From: Erythroxylum novogranatense
Taxonomy: Eukaryota; Streptophyta; Magnoliopsida; Malpighiales; Erythroxylaceae
Assembly: GCA_029891385.1 (NCBI GenBank)
Contig: CM057224.1
Span: forward strand, 6,944,001 to 7,008,000
Length of the DNA stretch: 64,000 bases
Reading direction: 5' to 3'
Shown piece by piece: positions 61,373-64,000 of the stretch. Position 1 is the stretch's first letter; each line of letters begins with the position of its first letter. The notes below the pieces were generated by a model. It worked only from the letters and a program-made list of their open reading frames with translations. It did no database searches and was not told the DNA's origin. A program made the translations under genes and the position numbers.

Positions 61373-61825
61373 TGATAGAATTTTATCATAATTGTGGACT
61401 AGCATAATTGAAATTATGTTTGTACAAATCCCGATTAATTAGATGTCAATTGTAATTCTCTTTTAACGTGTCATTGGGCCTGTGTTCATGGGCTTGCTAT
61501 GATGGGTAGGCTTGGCCTATGTATTATAAAGCACAGGAGGCCCTACTGCTAGCCCACCTTTTAAATCTGATTGCCCATTGAAACTGTATGGGTTTTTTTT
61601 TTGAATAAGGATTCGGAATAGCAGTAGCAAATCCTCTGCATCTTTGTCGTGTCTCTGTCGCTTTCGCTTGATTCTACAGAAAACAACAATGGATTTAATG
61701 TTTCCCCAATTTCCAGGTATTTATCAATCGAATTATTGAACGTAGTATGTTGCAATTCTAGGGTTAATTATTTGTATAGATTAATCATGCAATTAATCTG
61801 TATTTTCTGATTTAATTTTCTTTCA
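61373..61825 (+). repeat. 3' LTR of copia element
   Basis: It starts TGATAGAATTTTATC after the polypurine tract, ends TTTTCTTTCA, and is followed by the target duplication ATACC. Confidence 0.94.
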
Positions 61826-61830
61826 ATACC

Positions 61831-62721
61831 TAAATATGTTAGTAATAAAGATAAACTATAACATCAAATTATATTTAAGATTAGATAAATTAAACACCTT
61901 TAATTTATCTTTAATTCTCTAATTAAACAATTTATATTCATAGATTAAGATTGACGTCTAGTTACGTAATATAATTACCTAAATATTAAGAATGTCAAAG
62001 TAGTTTGGACTAATATTTTAGTTCATAATTTTATCATACAATATTCTAATTAGATATAAAGTATGAAATTAATGTCTAATCTATTTGGATCCAATCGTAT
62101 TAATTATTCACCATTAGTAATGAAATTATTTCAATAACGTTTGAAAATTATTTTAATTATCTTTCCATCTTGCTCAAGAATTTTGAAGCTAATAATAAAC
62201 AAAACAATAAAACATTCTTTCTAATCATTTTAGGGCTAATAAATTATAAATTAATCCTCAAAGATACCTCCATAAGATTCATATTATATCCAATAACTAC
62301 TAATTGAACTACTTTTGATTAGGATAGGTCATAAGTAATATCAAAATATAGTAATCACTTTATAAGATATTTAGAGATCGCAAATCAAAAGATCATTTAT
62401 ACAATTATCATAATGAGAATTTTCGTAGATATATAAATAATGTTTCAAATACCGAATCACTTCAGTGAACTTATTTTCTAGTTAGCACCAACATTTTTGT
62501 TTAAGTATCTCCATTCTTTAGCCCATAAGATTTGACTATTTCCTTCTTAAGAAAGAAACACAATATATGCTAGTTTTTCTACTATAATAATATCTAGTCT
62601 TAGTAGAGCAATGACTAGGAAAATTTAGGAATAATGATTAATGCACTATGAATCTCATAATTATGTCTCATAATAATTTTATTTGCAAATTGTATTTATC
62701 ATATGGATTTTATCTTATACA
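61831..62721. other. AT-rich intergenic DNA
   Basis: No coding sequence, terminal repeats or clear motifs recognised. Confidence 0.45.
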
Positions 62722-64000
62722 TTTTTTTTAAAATTAATTAAAATTGCATTAATAAAGGTCTTTAGAAGGAGTTACAAGAGTTTATGGCCTAAAGAGGCCC
62801 AGAAGAACAAAGGCTTAAACACCAACAAAGGATTATACATGAAGATATATTCCAGCTTCTACTATCATTTCTATAGTCTAGTTTAGAAGTGCCTAGTCTA
62901 CTGAGCCACCATATATGTTAACCTTAGTACATTGCAACCTATATGTACAGCCTAAGTAGAGCTTCCTTATGTATTTCTTGCCTGCCTAGCATCTATGCAT
63001 GAAGTTCCTAAGTTAGGGAACCAATCATTTATTTGCTTTAGCCTAAACTACCTTTGCTTCAGCTTAGATTCCATCTGTTGGCCATACTAAAAGTGATCCC
63101 AAATTATTCTTTGTTAACCATCAAAGACTTCCTCATCCACACTATTGTATTCTAGTAGAATGTTGAGCTTCTAGGCAATCATTTTTAAAAATTATTTTAT
63201 TCCATTTGATTCCAAATGGCTTATATTTCATAGTTGAAAGCAACTTTAATTAGTGTATAATCTCCTTCATAAAAATGATTTTTTTTAAGAAACCAAGCTA
63301 ATACTCCTTCCCAACTTTTTTTGAGAAAAAAATGTTCCTTTAAAACTCTTTAATGTATGCGCATTAGAAGAACATGAAATCCCTACTTTTATATTCAATA
63401 CCATATAGAGAGAAAGTTAGGTTGGATATATTGGGGTTTTTGAGTCTGTCCAAGGTGCCTAGTTTGCTCATAATAGCTAACAGGTAATAAAAGTAGTTAT
63501 AAGATGATTCTTTATAAACCAAATTAGCTTGCTCTATTGGATTTTATTTTCTCTTTCATTGAACAACTCATAACAAGATATGTTAGTGAAGACTCCAAAT
63601 ACCTACCTTGCCCAAAAGACTTTGTCCTTAAGATACTGGCAAGGTTTGTAATTGGGATATTAAGCTAGAAAATTTGGAGGATCCCTTAAATCTTAGGTAC
63701 TCATCCTGCCTAATGATGTCCTTGACTTTAGTTTGAGATTGTAGCATATGCCTAAGACATAAGACCTCTGGTATTAAGTAAAGGGTAACTTTTTTGCTCT
63801 AATTATCATAGTAAAGCTAAGTGGCCTAACCATTGCCTATTTTATGCTTTATTTCCCAAGTTAGTTTACACTTTAGCCCAAGTATCTACTGTATTATCTA
63901 AGTGGTTCTAGGTTTAGGCCTGATTTCCCATAAACGTTTTCCCTCTAAGAAGTGAGAGTGGATCCATTGAACCCATATATTTTCCTTGTCTGTGAAAAGC
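62722..64000 (-). mobile_element. 3' part of a decayed LINE, running off the window
   Basis: On the minus strand, reading from 64000, FTDKENIWVQWIHSHFLRGK followed by TFMGNQ resembles the region just after RT in plant LINE ORF2 (typical wording WVRWVH...LKG.SFW). Further on, GTLDRLKN followed by NLTFSLYGIEYKSRDFMFF (63360-63460) matches the zinc-binding region where the usual Cys residues have decayed. The sequence then fades into a non-coding tail with CCTTTATTAATGCAATTTT and an A tail (T run 62722-62729 on the plus strand). Stops are frequent. The 5' side lies beyond the window and no target duplication could be checked. Confidence 0.6.

Larger units (their letters stand above)
55110..61830 (+). 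mobile_element. Full-length Ty1/copia element with 5-bp duplication
   Basis: The LTRs are 55115-55569 and 61373-61825. ATACC flanks the element on both sides (55110-55114 and 61826-61830). The primer site starts TGGTATCGAGCGAG at 55572, related to the initiator-Met tRNA site. The polypurine tract CAAGTGGGAGAA lies just before the 3' LTR. Its gag-pol is present in full order but frameshifted. The 5' LTR has lost the T of its TG start. LTRs differ at roughly a dozen positions and several small indels, about 3 percent substitutions by eye. Confidence 0.94.

Overview
This is nuclear DNA from a flowering plant, most likely a eudicot. It is AT-rich, holds one well-preserved multi-exon gene with canonical GT/AG introns, and is otherwise filled with nested, decaying transposable elements of every major plant class. 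There is no operon structure, no rRNA or tRNA gene that I could recognise, and no CRISPR array. The species cannot be told from the sequence.

Layout. 1-8359 is a pile of Ty3/gypsy chromovirus debris. It holds an LTR-like leader and internal remnant ending in a polypurine tract (1-2337), a 1.24-kb inverted repeat made of two head-to-head LTR starts (2338-3577), a decayed RNase H-integrase-chromodomain fragment (3578-5547) and its 2.8-kb 3' LTR (5559-8359). 9243-9840 is a broken MAM33/p32 (mitochondrial acidic protein) gene fragment that keeps an intron. It is followed by an array of about 200-bp repeats ending in a CACTA-type terminus (to 11214). 11215-16640 is mostly anonymous AT-rich DNA with one Stowaway-like MITE (15322-15577).

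16865-23046 is the only gene that looks functional: an 11-exon, 408-codon DnaJ/HSP40 protein of the ARG1/ARL family, closest by recall to ARL1 (DnaJ16). Its last large intron carries a LINE RNase H remnant and its presumed 5' leader carries two short upstream ORFs. 24055-24091 is a tiny poly-T-tailed retroposon stub. 24289-29747 is a full-length, young-looking Reina-type gypsy element on the minus strand with target-site duplications.

31346-38850 is an Athila/Tat-like gypsy element that has gag-protease and an Athila-type ORF but no detectable RT or integrase. Its 3' end is partly duplicated and it abuts a copia fragment (38860-39690). 40212-44031 is a 3.8-kb solo LTR with a perfect 5-bp duplication. 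45535-48949 is a decayed SIRE-like copia element. 48961-51064 is a decayed hAT transposase. 51769-53689 is a CACTA-like remnant into which a 5'-truncated LINE (51891-53226) inserted with a 12-bp duplication. 55115-61825 is a full-length but frameshifted copia element with a 5-bp duplication. 62722-64000 is the 3' part of another LINE running off the window.

I did not find a convincing new biological system. The points most worth a second look are the LTR palindrome, the CACTA end beside a captured-looking MAM33 fragment, the gag-protease-only Athila-like element, the hairpin and CpG-rich blocks at comparable places in several LTRs, and the upstream ORFs of the DnaJ gene.
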